64,000 nt of DNA from JAGVSZ01 sp963747775 (GCA_963747775.1 CAVVGT010000008.1:1-64000); one strand, 5' to 3'; counted from the first letter of the stretch, positions 47,643 to 56,562 are shown. A program made the numbers and translations. The notes: generated from the letters alone by a model not told the origin.

Positions 47643-48035
47643 TCAATCTGCCGGCGGCGAACCCTCGGCCCGAAAGCGCACCAGGTTGCGCCCGCCGAAG
47701 GCGAAGTACCCGGCCACGACGCGGTCGCCGATGGCGACGCCGGCCGGAGCGTGCCCCATGAGGCGCGGACCTTCGTCCAACTCGACGATCGCGAGCGTGT
47801 ACGGCGCAAGCGAGCGGAACTCTTCCGACGGCGCGCGCGTGACCACGGTCGTGGCGTACACGGTCCCACGCCCGTCAGCCGTGCGCCATTCGAGGCGCGT
47901 CCCGCCGCAGGATCGACACGCATAGCGCGCGAGCGTCTGCGGCGCCCCGCACGCGAGGCACGTCTGATAGCGCAACTCGCCGCGGGCGAGGCCCTCGAGA
48001 AAGGGGGCGGAGAGCGGGGCGGCGGCCATCGGCAT
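47643..48035 (-). CDS. DUF35 zinc-ribbon/OB-fold acyl-CoA-associated protein
   Basis: 130 residues. The N-terminal rubredoxin-like zinc ribbon has CLACG and CRSCGG; the OB fold follows with GRGTVYATTVVTRAP. ATG 48035 or 48029 may be used. DUF35 proteins pair with thiolase-fold enzymes, and the thiolase-like gene starts only 8 bases away upstream on the same strand. In steroid degradation such pairs form retro-aldolases (Ltp2 with a ChsH2-type DUF35). Confidence 0.85.
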   Translation of the reverse strand: MPMAAAPLSAPFLEGLARGELRYQTCLACGAPQTLARYACRSCGGTRLEWRTADGRGTVYATTVVTRAPSEEFRSLAPYTLAIVELDEGPRLMGHAPAGVAIGDRVVAGYFAFGGRNLVRFRAEGSPPAD

Positions 48036-48043
48036 CGGTCCTT

Positions 48044-49186
48044 TCAGGCTTCGCGGGCGAGGATCAGGCTGACGTGCGACGAGAGTACGCCGCCGTCGGC
48101 GTGGACGAATGCCCGCGCGCGGGAAGCGACCTGCCGATCGCCGGCACGGCCGGCGAGTTGCCGGAAGGCCTCGACCGCGTGGCCCATGCCGCCGGCGACG
48201 CCGGAGTGGCCGAACGAGAGCAGCCCGCCGTGCGTGTTCAGGGGCAGCCGTCCGCCCGGCGCGAAATCGCCATTGCGCACCCGCGCGGCCGAGCCGCCCC
48301 GCGGCGCGAACCCGAGCTCTTCGAGCAGGATGGCGAGCGTAATGGTGAACGAGTCGTAGATCGCGAGGTAGTCGATGTCGTCGGGCCGCAGGCCCGACTC
48401 GTCGAACGCGCGGCGCGCCGCTTCGCGCGCGCCGTAATTCTTGGTATCCGTGATCGCCGTCAGATGCTGGTGGCGGTGCGCCTGCCCGGCGCCGACGATG
48501 GCCACCGGCGCGGCGTCGGGCCGCCGGGCGGAGATGACGAGCGCCATCGCGCCGTCGGAAATCGGGCAGCAATCGAGCAGCTTCAGCGGCGCCGCGATCG
48601 GTTTCGAAGCGAGCACGTCGGCGAGGCTGATCGGCGCCTTGAGGTGCGCATCCGGGTGCCGCCCGGCATTGGCGCGCATGAGCACCGCGAGCTCGGCGAG
48701 GTCGGTTTCGCTGAGGCCGGTCTCGAACAGGTACCGCGATGCGAGGAGAGCGTAGTAGGCCGGCACCGAGGCCCCGTACGGGACCTCGTAGTCGGCATCG
48801 CCGACCTGCGCGAGCGTCTGGATCGCGCTGTCGCGGCTCTGGCCGGTCAGGCGATTCTCGCCCGCGACCACGAGCACGTGGTTGCAGCGGCCGGCGCGGA
48901 CCAACTCGCGGGCGAGCATGAGCATCGCGCCGCCGGTCGCGCCGCCGAGCTGCACGCTGTGCGCGTACGCCGGCGCGAGCGAAGCGCGCTCGCAGAACAG
49001 CGTGGACAGCATGATATGGGGGGCCGTCGTCGCATAACCGCACAGCACCCCGTCGATCCCGGTGCGCGGCAGGTCCGCATCGGTCAAGGCCCGTTGCGCC
49101 GCTTCGGCCATCAGATCGAGCGGATCGCGCCCTGCGTGGCGGCCGAAGGACGTGTTTCCCGCGCCGAGGACGTAGGCCGGCCTCAC
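48044..49186 (-). CDS. Thiolase-fold protein lacking the nucleophilic cysteine (Ltp2/SCP-x-like)
   Basis: 380 residues from GTG 49186, overlapping the IclR stop as GTGA. The fold is clear (AYVLGAGNTSFGRHAGRDPLDL; LLDCCPISDGAMALVIS; LAIYDSFTITLAILLEELGF). Where thiolases have NNNCSTGS this protein reads VQLGGATGG, so the nucleophilic Cys is replaced by Gly. The C-terminal NTHGGLLSFGHSGVAGG keeps the GHSG motif. It is therefore unlikely to be a thiolase; together with its DUF35 partner a retro-aldol or other CoA-ester lyase is more likely. Confidence 0.85.
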   Translation of the reverse strand: MRPAYVLGAGNTSFGRHAGRDPLDLMAEAAQRALTDADLPRTGIDGVLCGYATTAPHIMLSTLFCERASLAPAYAHSVQLGGATGGAMLMLARELVRAGRCNHVLVVAGENRLTGQSRDSAIQTLAQVGDADYEVPYGASVPAYYALLASRYLFETGLSETDLAELAVLMRANAGRHPDAHLKAPISLADVLASKPIAAPLKLLDCCPISDGAMALVISARRPDAAPVAIVGAGQAHRHQHLTAITDTKNYGAREAARRAFDESGLRPDDIDYLAIYDSFTITLAILLEELGFAPRGGSAARVRNGDFAPGGRLPLNTHGGLLSFGHSGVAGGMGHAVEAFRQLAGRAGDRQVASRARAFVHADGGVLSSHVSLILAREA

Positions 49187-50073
49187 GGGCGTTCGTCCGG
49201 CCGGAGCGCCGACCCGCGCCGCTTGAGGACGGCGCGGCCGTCCCTTCCGGCCACGCGGTGCCACTGCGCCTCGCATACCGCAGCTTCGCGCTTGAGGGCC
49301 ACCGCGAGCACGCGCTCGCGGGCGGTGATGCGATCGGACAGCGCCGCGATGCTGAGGGCCGCGACCGGGCGGCGGTCGCGGTCGAGGACGGGAACGGCGA
49401 TTCCGCCCATGCGCTCGACCACCACGTCGAGGAGCACGGCGTAACCGCGCGCGCGGGCCGCAGCGATGTGCTTCGCGAGCAGGGCGGGCGTGATGCGCGG
49501 GTAGCGCTGGTCGAGGCGGGCCGCGATCGCGGGCATCACGGCCTCCACCTCCGGGTCGCTCATCCACGCGAGCAGCGCGAGGCTCCCGGCGCCCACGCCG
49601 AGGGGGCGGCGACTGCCGACGGCGAGATAATTGGCCCGGATCGGAAACCGGCCCTCTTCCATGTCCACGCAGATCGACTCCGCGCCGCTGGGAATCGAGA
49701 GGATCGCCGTATCCTCGTAGGTATTCGCCAGCCGGAGCAGGCTCGGCCGCGCGGCCGGGCGCGGGTCGAAGCGCGCGAGGGCCGCTGCGCCGAGAACGAA
49801 GAGCTCGCTGCCGAGCGCATACCGCTTAGTGTCGGCGTCGCGCGCGACGAACCCGTCGCGCGTGAGGGCTTCGAGCAGCCGCAGCGCGGTGGCCTTGTCC
49901 AGCCCGGCGGCCGCCGCGATGTCGGTCAGCCGCGTGGTCCGGGTGTCGGACATCGCCCGCAGGATCCGACATGCCTTTTGCACCGACGAGGTGGGCCCGG
50001 CCGGCACGCCGACCCGCTGGGCACCGCGTTTGGGGTGAGCGGAGGTCATTCGGCCTGTGGGGCGAAGTTTCAT
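49183..50073 (-). CDS. IclR-family transcriptional regulator
   Basis: 296 residues from ATG 50073; ATG 50049 (MTSAHPKRG) is an alternative because the first ATG lies inside a palindrome. The winged HTH covers about residues 28-90 (SSVQKACRILRAM; TDIAAAAGLDKATALRLLEAL). The effector domain follows with FPIRANYLAVGSRRPLGVGAGSLALLAW. It is transcribed into the minus-strand catabolic genes and is divergent from the citryl-CoA-lyase-like gene, so it probably controls both directions. Confidence 0.88.
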   Translation of the reverse strand: MKLRPTGRMTSAHPKRGAQRVGVPAGPTSSVQKACRILRAMSDTRTTRLTDIAAAAGLDKATALRLLEALTRDGFVARDADTKRYALGSELFVLGAAALARFDPRPAARPSLLRLANTYEDTAILSIPSGAESICVDMEEGRFPIRANYLAVGSRRPLGVGAGSLALLAWMSDPEVEAVMPAIAARLDQRYPRITPALLAKHIAAARARGYAVLLDVVVERMGGIAVPVLDRDRRPVAALSIAALSDRITARERVLAVALKREAAVCEAQWHRVAGRDGRAVLKRRGSALRPDERP

Positions 50074-50083
50074 GGAATGAAAC
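50067..50083. promoter_or_regulatory. Candidate IclR operator
   Basis: GTTTCAT-GGA-ATGAAAC is a perfect 7-bp inverted repeat with a 3-base spacer over the 5' end of the iclR gene. An inverted copy of its core CATGGAAT lies about 80 bases away, near 50153-50160 (ATTCCATG). Two such sites would fit looping or divergent control. Confidence 0.5.
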
Positions 50084-50321
50084 TATATGCAAGATAGCCT
50101 ACAAAGCGTGTAACGTAAGCGCAAGCAAATCCATTGGAGTTTTGCAGGATGAAATTCCATGCAGAGGGAACGAGCCGCGCCGGAGCCGCGCAGTGGCGAC
50201 ACTCGAAACGCCTTGGACGGAGAATTTGATCAAGGGGCCCGCCCCGTAACGGTTTCCCAATCCCGGTCGACGGGTCCGGCCAGCCGGACCCGTCCCCGGG
50301 CAATGACGAAAGGACCAGGAC

Positions 50322-51113
50322 ATGGCACGCACTCCGCAGCCGCTTCGCTCCGACATCGCCTGGAGCACGCCCGATCGCATCACCGTCCGCGGCAAGGATC
50401 TCCCGAACGAGATCCTCGGCCACATGAACCTCGGCGACTTCGCGTACTTCCAGCTCACCGGCAGGACCGCCACGCCGGAGCAGTCGCGCGTGTTCAACGC
50501 GATGATCATCACGCTGGTCGAGCACGGCATCACGCCGAGTGCCATCGCGGCGCGGATGACTTATGCCGGCGCGCCCGAATCCCTGCAGGCGGCGGTCGCC
50601 GCCGGCCTGTTGGGCCTGGGTACGGTGTTCGTCGGCAGTATGGAGGGGGCGTGCCGGATGCTCTATGAGGCGCTGCCCCAGGGCACGCGCGGGGCGGACC
50701 TGCAGAAGATCGCGGCGGAGACGGTCGCCGCCTACGCGGCCGGCAAGCGCATCATTCCCGGCGTCGGTCATCCCGTGCACAAGCCGATCGATCCGCGCAC
50801 GCCGCGCCTGTTCGCGCTCGCGGCCGAGAACGGCATGGCCGGACCGTATGTGGAGCTCATGCAGCGGATCGGTGCCGAGGCGGAGCGTCGCTCGGGCAAG
50901 TCGTTGCCCATCAACGCCACCGGTGCGCTCGGTGCGATCTGCTGCGAGTTCGGGTTTCCGTGGAAGATCGTGCGGGGGTTCGGCGTCATGGCGCGGGCGA
51001 TCGGCCTGGTTGGCCATCTCCTCGAGGAGGCGGAGCGCCCCATGAGCCTGGAGATCTGGCATCGCGTCGAGGAGGAGGCGAGCGCGCACCTGCGGCCCGC
51101 ATCGCCGGCGTGA
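50322..51113 (+). CDS. Short citrate-synthase-fold protein (citryl-CoA lyase type)
   Basis: 263 residues, much shorter than citrate synthase (~430). It keeps the C-terminal catalytic part: GRIIPGVGHPVHKPIDPRTPRL (with the catalytic His) and NATGALGAICCEFGFPWKIVRG. Annotated relatives are called citryl-CoA lyase and cleave or form (3S)-citryl-CoA-like thioesters. A clear GAAAGGA site precedes ATG 50322. Being first in the rightward operon of CoA-ester enzymes, it may cleave a branched hydroxyacyl-CoA intermediate. Substrate unproven. Confidence 0.75.
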   Translation: MARTPQPLRSDIAWSTPDRITVRGKDLPNEILGHMNLGDFAYFQLTGRTATPEQSRVFNAMIITLVEHGITPSAIAARMTYAGAPESLQAAVAAGLLGLGTVFVGSMEGACRMLYEALPQGTRGADLQKIAAETVAAYAAGKRIIPGVGHPVHKPIDPRTPRLFALAAENGMAGPYVELMQRIGAEAERRSGKSLPINATGALGAICCEFGFPWKIVRGFGVMARAIGLVGHLLEEAERPMSLEIWHRVEEEASAHLRPASPA

Positions 51114-51247
51114 TGCGGCCCGTGCGATCGGACGACGATGAGCGCACACGGCGCCAAGGTCCGGCGGGCCGGGCAGCGGATGGCGAGCGCCGGGCGGCGC
51201 GCGGCGCCGCATAGGCGCAGCGCACGCGCACCACTAGGAGGCACCCG

Positions 51248-51280
51248 ATGCATTCGTACGTCTTCGAGGCTCGGCAGTGA
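51248..51280 (+). other. Possible 10-codon leader overlapping the next start
   Basis: A perfect AGGAGG (51236-51241) sits 6 bases before ATG 51248, which opens a frame of 10 codons (MHSYVFEARQ) whose TGA overlaps the GTG start of the flavoprotein gene. The GTG itself has no ribosome site. Either this is a coupling leader peptide or a one-base error hides the true N-terminus. Confidence 0.4.
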
Positions 51281-52248
51281 CGCTCCCGGCGCAGCTGCAT
51301 CGCAGGCTCGCGCTGCCGGTGGTCGGCGCACCGATGTTCGTCGTCTCGAATCCGGAGCTCGTCATCGCGCAGTGCACCGCCGGCATCGTCGGCTCGTTCC
51401 CGGCGCTCAACGCGCGGCCGCCGGAGGAACTGGAGAAGTGGATCGTGCGGATCAAGCAGGCCCTCGCCGACCACGCGGCCTCGCATCCGGAGGCGGTCGT
51501 GGCGCCGTTCGCGGTGAACCAGATCGTCCATCGCTCGAACAGCCGCCTCGATCACGACCTCGAGGTGTGCATCCGCCACGAAGTGCCGATCATCATCACG
51601 TCGCTGCGGTCGCCCGAAGCCGTGGTCAAGCGCATCCACGCCTATGGCGGCATCGTGATCCACGACGTCATCAGCGTGCGCCACGCGCGCAAGGCGCTCG
51701 AAGCGGGCGTCGACGGGCTGATCCTCGTATGCGCCGGCGCCGGCGGCCATGCGGGAACGCTGAGCCCGTTCGCCCTCGTCAACGAGGTGCGCAGCTTCTA
51801 CGACGGCATGCTCGTGCTCGCGGGCGCGATCACCAACGGCCGGGGCGTGCTCGCTGCGCAGGCGATCGGGTGCGACCTTGCCTACATGGGGACGCGCTTC
51901 ATCGCGACCAGCGAGGCGAACGCTACGGACGCGTACAAGCAGATGATCGTCGGGGCGACCGCCTCGGACATCGTCTACACGCCCTACTTCTCCGGCGTTC
52001 ACGGCAATTACCTCAAGCCGAGCATCCGCGCCGCGGGGCTCGACCCTGACAACCTGGCGCCCGCCGATCCGTCGCAGATGGACTTCGACAAGCGGCACGA
52101 CCGGCCGAAGTCGTGGAAGGACATCTGGGGCGCGGGGCAGGGCGTCGGCAACATCGGCGAGGTCATGCCGGCCCGCGAGGTCGTCGCGCGGCTGCGCACG
52201 GAGTACGCGGCGGCCAGGCAGGCGCTTTCGCGACTCGACAACGGATAG
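51277..52248 (+). CDS. Nitronate monooxygenase-family FMN protein
   Basis: 323 residues with a TIM-barrel FMN fold. Motifs are LPVVGAPMFVVSNPELV at the start, VCAGAGGHAGTLSPFALV (catalytic His region) and GAITNGRGVLAAQAIGCD. Family members oxidise nitronates or act as 2-nitropropane dioxygenase; others in CoA-ester clusters behave as enoyl reductases or dehydrogenases. Start at GTG 51277 follows the short leader, though the family N-terminus is not long enough to be sure. Confidence 0.82.
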   Translation: MTLPAQLHRRLALPVVGAPMFVVSNPELVIAQCTAGIVGSFPALNARPPEELEKWIVRIKQALADHAASHPEAVVAPFAVNQIVHRSNSRLDHDLEVCIRHEVPIIITSLRSPEAVVKRIHAYGGIVIHDVISVRHARKALEAGVDGLILVCAGAGGHAGTLSPFALVNEVRSFYDGMLVLAGAITNGRGVLAAQAIGCDLAYMGTRFIATSEANATDAYKQMIVGATASDIVYTPYFSGVHGNYLKPSIRAAGLDPDNLAPADPSQMDFDKRHDRPKSWKDIWGAGQGVGNIGEVMPAREVVARLRTEYAAARQALSRLDNG

Positions 52249-52259
52249 GGGGACTGAAG

Positions 52260-53174
52260 ATGGCGGGAATCCTGAATGGAAAAGTGGTCGTCGTTACGGG
52301 CGCCGGCGGCGGGATCGGCCGCGACTTCGCCCTTGCCATGGCGGCGCAGGGCGCGAAGGTCGTGGTGAACGATATCGGGGCCTCGGTGGGCGGGGAGGGC
52401 AAGGACGCCGGACCCGCGCAGAAAGTGGTCGACGAGATCCGGGCCGCCGGCGGGCAGGGCGTCCCCAACACCGACAGCGTGGCCGACTGGGACGCGGCGA
52501 ATCGCATCGTGAAGGCGGCCGTCGAGGCATTCGGCCGGATCGACGTCGTGGTCAACAACGCGGGAATCCTCCGGGACCGGTTCTTCTTCAACATGAGCGT
52601 CGAGGAGTGGAAGGCCGTGATCGACGTGCATCTCAACGGGACGTTCTACGTCGCGCGTGCCGCGGCGCCCTATTTCAAGAGCCAGAATGCCGGCCGGTAC
52701 CTCAACATGACCTCGACTTCCGGGCTGATCGGCAACCTCGGCCAGGCGAACTACTCGGCCGCCAAGCTCGGGATCGTCGGACTGTCGAAGTCGATCGCGC
52801 TCGACATGGCGAAGTACGGCGTGACCTCGAACTGCATCTCGCCGTTCGCGTGGAGCCGGATGATCGGCTCGATCCCCACCGAGACGCCCGAGCAGCAGGC
52901 GCGCGTCGAAAAGCTGAAGCGCATGGAGACCGCCAAGATCGCGCCGCTCGCGGTGTACCTGGCGAGCGCGGCGGCCCAGGACGTCTCCGGCCAGGTCTTC
53001 GCGGTCCGCGCGAACGAGATCTTCCTGATGAGCCAGAGCCGGCCGCTGCGTTCGGTGCACCGCGCCGAGGGCTGGACGCCCGAGTCGATCGCCGACCAGG
53101 CGATCCCCGCCCTGCGCGCGCACTTCTACGCGCTCGATCGATCGCAGGACGTCTTCTCGTGGGATCCCATTTAG
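52260..53174 (+). CDS. SDR-family (3R)-hydroxyacyl-CoA-type dehydrogenase
   Basis: 304 residues from ATG 52260, 12 bases after the previous stop. The NAD loop is VVTGAGGGIG, the structural NNAGILRD motif is present, and the catalytic set is S (TSTSGLIGN) and YSAAK. The resemblance is to the dehydrogenase unit of the peroxisomal multifunctional enzyme type 2, with the usual C-terminal extension (RPLRSVHRAEGW). It pairs logically with the MaoC hydratase. Confidence 0.88.
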   Translation: MAGILNGKVVVVTGAGGGIGRDFALAMAAQGAKVVVNDIGASVGGEGKDAGPAQKVVDEIRAAGGQGVPNTDSVADWDAANRIVKAAVEAFGRIDVVVNNAGILRDRFFFNMSVEEWKAVIDVHLNGTFYVARAAAPYFKSQNAGRYLNMTSTSGLIGNLGQANYSAAKLGIVGLSKSIALDMAKYGVTSNCISPFAWSRMIGSIPTETPEQQARVEKLKRMETAKIAPLAVYLASAAAQDVSGQVFAVRANEIFLMSQSRPLRSVHRAEGWTPESIADQAIPALRAHFYALDRSQDVFSWDPI

Positions 53175-53184
53175 CGGCGGCCGC

Positions 53185-54351
53185 ATGAGCATCAGGGGCA
53201 AGGCGTACATCGCGGGGATCTACGAGCATCCCGCGCGCAAGGCCGCGGACACGTCCGTCGCGCAGCTCCACGCCGAAGTGGCCAAGGGCGCGCTGGACGA
53301 CGCCGGACTGTCGAAAGAGGACGTGGACGGCTACTTCTGCGCGGGGGACGCGCCCGGCCTCGGCGCCCTCAGCATGATCGACTACATGGGTCTCCGAGTC
53401 CGGCACGTCGACACGACCGAGACCGGCGGCTCGTCGTATCTCGTCCACGTCGCGCACGCGGCGCAGGCGATCGCCACCGGAAAATGCAGCATTGCGCTCG
53501 TGACGCTCGCAGGCCGGCCGCGCTCGGAAGGCTCGAGCGGCACGCAGGCGCGCAACTACGGCGCCTCGCTCCCGGAGGCGCCCTACGAGGTGCCGTACGG
53601 CCCGCTCACGGTGAACCAGTACGCAATGGCCGCGATGCGACACATGCACGAGTACGGGACCACCAGCGCGCAGCTTGCCTGGATCAAGGTGGCGGCTTCC
53701 CATCACGCGCAACACAACCCGCACGCCATGCTGCGCGAAGTCGTCACGGTGCAGGACGTACTCGACTCTCCGATGATCGCCGACCCGCTGCATCGGCTCG
53801 ACTGCTGCGTGGTGAGCGACGGCGGCGGCGCGGTGATCGTTGCGCGGCCCGAGGTCGCGAAGGCTCTGCGGCGGCCGCGGGTGCGCGTGCTCGGCGCCGG
53901 CGAGTCGCCGCGCGGCCTGAACGGGGGCAAGCTCGACTTCACGGTCACCGGTGCGGCGAGCGCCGGAAAGGCGGCGTTCGACGAGGCGGGGGTCGGGCCG
54001 TCCGACATCAAGTACGTATCGATCTACGACAGCTTCACGATCACGGTGCTCCTGCAGCTGGAGGATCTCGGCTTCTGCGCGAAGGGCGAGGGCGGCCGGT
54101 TCGTCGCGGACGGCAACCTGATCTCGGGCAGCGGCCGGCTGCCGTTCAACACCGACGGCGGCGGGTTGTGCAACAACCATCCCGCGAACCGGGGCGGCAT
54201 CACCAAGGTCATCGAGGCGGTGCGCCAGCTGCGCGGGGAAGCGCAGCGAGAGGTGCAGGTGAGGAACTGCGATCTCGCGTTGGCGCAAGGCACCGGCGGC
54301 TCGCTCGGCACTCGGCACGGGAGCGCGACGCTGATCATGGAAAGGGAATAG
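53185..54351 (+). CDS. Thiolase-fold protein lacking the nucleophilic cysteine (second, Ltp2-like)
   Basis: 388 residues from ATG 53185. Thiolase-superfamily segments include DDAGLSKEDVDGYFCAGD, RLDCCVVSDGGGAVIVARPE, KYVSIYDSFTITVLLQLEDLGF and FNTDGGGLCNNHPANRGG. The nucleophile region reads TTETGGSSYLVH, with no Cys. A zinc-ribbon/OB gene follows two bases later. Like the minus-strand copy, this pair is better read as a CoA-ester aldolase or lyase than a thiolase. The conserved Tyr in IYDSF may be catalytic, as proposed for Ltp2-type enzymes. Confidence 0.86.
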   Translation: MSIRGKAYIAGIYEHPARKAADTSVAQLHAEVAKGALDDAGLSKEDVDGYFCAGDAPGLGALSMIDYMGLRVRHVDTTETGGSSYLVHVAHAAQAIATGKCSIALVTLAGRPRSEGSSGTQARNYGASLPEAPYEVPYGPLTVNQYAMAAMRHMHEYGTTSAQLAWIKVAASHHAQHNPHAMLREVVTVQDVLDSPMIADPLHRLDCCVVSDGGGAVIVARPEVAKALRRPRVRVLGAGESPRGLNGGKLDFTVTGAASAGKAAFDEAGVGPSDIKYVSIYDSFTITVLLQLEDLGFCAKGEGGRFVADGNLISGSGRLPFNTDGGGLCNNHPANRGGITKVIEAVRQLRGEAQREVQVRNCDLALAQGTGGSLGTRHGSATLIMERE

Positions 54352-54353
54352 TC

Positions 54354-54755
54354 ATGGCCACGCCGTATCGGGACCGGAAGATCCCGCCGCCGCCGCTCAA
54401 TCCCGGGGACGAGCGCTTCTTCGACGCCGCCGCGCAGGGCAAGGTCATGCTCAAGCGGTGCGCCGCATGTGGCGAGTTTCACTTCTATCCCCGCCCGCTC
54501 TGCCCGTTCTGCTTCAGCGACCGGACCGTGTGGGTGGAGGCGCAGGGCACGGGCACCGTCTATACCTTCAGCGTGACCCGGCGCGCCGGCCCCGTCCCGT
54601 ACGCGATCGCCTACGTCACGCTGGACGAGGGCGTGTCGATGATGACGAACATCGTGGACTGCGATCTGGACACGATCCGGATCGGCCAGAGAGTGAGGGT
54701 CGTGTTCAAGCCGACCGACGGCGGGCCGCCGGTGCCGATGTTCGCGCCCGTGTGA
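54354..54755 (+). CDS. DUF35 zinc-ribbon/OB-fold acyl-CoA-associated protein (second)
   Basis: 133 residues from ATG 54354. The zinc ribbon uses CAACGEFHFYPRPLCPFCF (CxxC...CxxC) and the OB fold follows (GTGTVYTFSVTRRAG; DGGPPVPMFAPV). It is two bases downstream of the thiolase-like gene, repeating the pair arrangement at 47.6-49.2 kb. It should bind that protein and present the acyl-CoA substrate. Confidence 0.87.
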   Translation: MATPYRDRKIPPPPLNPGDERFFDAAAQGKVMLKRCAACGEFHFYPRPLCPFCFSDRTVWVEAQGTGTVYTFSVTRRAGPVPYAIAYVTLDEGVSMMTNIVDCDLDTIRIGQRVRVVFKPTDGGPPVPMFAPV

Positions 54756-54862
54756 AGCATCCGACACCCGCGGCTCGGGGGGGTGCGATGCAGAAAGGCC
54801 GATTTAGCGTCCGGGACGTGATGTGAACCAGGATCTTGCATGGAAGGGCGCGCGCTTGCCGC

Positions 54863-55760
54863 TCATGCGGCCCTCACCGGATTGGACAGCACGCCGATGC
54901 CCGCGACCTCGACTTCGATGGTGTCGCCGGCCTTCATGAACACCTTGGGATTGCGGCCGAAGCCCACGCCGGAGGGTGAGCCGGTCGTGATGCAGTCTCC
55001 GGGCAGGAAGCGGTAGAACTGCGAGTAGTACTCGATCAGCTTCGGCACGGTGAACACGAAGTCGTCCGTGTTCGCGTCCTGCATCACCTGGCCGTTGAGC
55101 CGGGTGACGATGCGCACGTTGCCCGGATCGGGCACTTCGTCCTTCGTGGCGAGCACCGGCCCCATCGGGCAGAACGTGGGAAACATCTTGCCCAGGAGGT
55201 TGTGCTCCCACGCATGGATCGGCCCCATGATCCCGGTGGAGGAGAAGATGGGCGCCACCCAGTCGCGTGCCGAGACGTCGTTGACGATCGTGTAGCCGGC
55301 GACGCAGTCCATCGCCTGCGCGGCACTCACGCGGTGGCAGGCCTTGCCGATGACCACGGTGAACTCGCCTTCCCAGTCGACCATTTCGGGATTGGCTCGG
55401 CGGCAGGATGATCGGCTCGCCCGTGGCGATGATGCTCGCCACGCTCTTGGTGAACGCCGCGGGCTTCCCGGGCACCGGCGTCTTCATCTCCGCCAGGTGC
55501 TTGTGGTAGTTCATGCCCACCGAGAGCACGAGCCCGGGATCCGGGATCGGGGCGAGCAGCCGGGCAGTCTTCCGGCTCACCAGGGCTTTTCTCGGCGCGG
55601 CATCGCGGATGGCGCGTGCCTGGTCGAGCTTGCCGGCGGCGAGGATGCCGCGCACGCTCCCGGGGAGCGAAGGATCGGCTGCGTCGAGGTCGACGATGTC
55701 CTCGCCCGCCAGGACGCCGGCACGGGGCTCGCGGTCGATCGTGAAAGTCACAAGGTGCAT
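54863..55760 (-). CDS. Fumarylacetoacetate hydrolase-family protein (one frame break)
   Basis: About 298 residues if one T near 55398 is removed. The N-terminal part from ATG 55760 reads MHLVTFTIDREPRAG to IATGEPIILPP; the C-terminal part then resumes ANPEMVDWEGEFTVVIGK. Metal-binding FAH motifs include DWEGE, GYTIVNDVSARDW and PGDCITTGSPSGVGFGRNP. Enzymes of this family hydrolyse or decarboxylate beta-diketo acids, a common last step in aromatic and ring degradation. It lies next to the second IclR gene, 15 bases apart. Confidence 0.83.
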
Positions 55761-55775
55761 CGTTTTTCCTCTCTT

Positions 55776-56562
55776 CTACGCTGCAATTTGCAGTTGGGGA
55801 GCGCCGGCGTCGTGCGACAGCCGATCGCACAGCCGGCGCAGCGCGAGCGCTGCCGGGTTGTTGGCGCGCCCGAGCTCAGCGTCGGTGCCGATGAGCGCGA
55901 CCGCCGCGACGGCCTCGCCGTTCCAGCCGAGCACCACGCTCGCCACGGCATACAGGCCGGGAATGACGTTCTGCATCTTGTCGGCGTAGGCGAGGCGCGA
56001 CTTGCGGGCGCGCTTGAGCTCGCGCTCGCAGCGACTCGCGGTCGAACCCCTCCCGCGTCGCTTCGGCGGCAAGCGCTTCGGCGGTGAGGGTGCGCGGGAG
56101 GAAGGCGAGCAGCATCCGGCCGGTCGCGGAGCGCGCCACCGGCAGCACCGAGCCCAGGTTGAGCGAGGTGACGAGCGATCCCGTGCGGTGCCAGTGCACG
56201 ACCGTCGGCCCGCGATTGCTCCATACCCCGAGGAGGGCCGTGTAGCCCGTTTCCGCGACGAGCGCCGGAAGCGCCGTTCGGTCGCGCGGATCGGGTCGGC
56301 ACGCTGAATCGCGGCGAGACCCATGCGCAGGGCGAGCGGGCCGAAGTCGTAGCGCGAGTCGGCGCCCTGGACCACCAGGCCGCAGCGCACGAAGCTCGCC
56401 AGGTAGCGGTGCGCGTCGCTCGGGTCGAGGCCGGCGCGGGCGGCGAGCTCCTTTAGCGCGAGCGGCCCTTCGGCGCGCTCGCAGCGCCTCGAGCAGCGGC
56501 ACGCCGGTCTCGATCGACTGGATGCCCCGCCGCGCGCGCGGCGCGGTCGCTTTTCGGGTCAT
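55776..56562 (-). CDS. IclR-family regulator (two or more frame breaks)
   Basis: About 260 residues recoverable from ATG 56562: MTRKATAPRARRGIQSIETGVPLLEAL, then in another frame the HTH and linker leading to RCGLVVQGADSRYDFGPLAL, then LVAETGYTALLGVWSNRGPT and VARSATGRMLLAFLPR, then KSRLAYADKMQNVIPGLYAV to the stop. Three frames are needed, with changes near 56.48, 56.29 and 56.04 kb. It is divergent from the second liv importer and precedes the FAH gene, so it probably controls both. Confidence 0.72.

Noticed and set aside
48044..49186. Calling the thiolase-like genes acetyl-CoA acetyltransferases
   Set aside because: The nucleophilic Cys is absent in both copies, so thiolysis is unlikely despite the fold.
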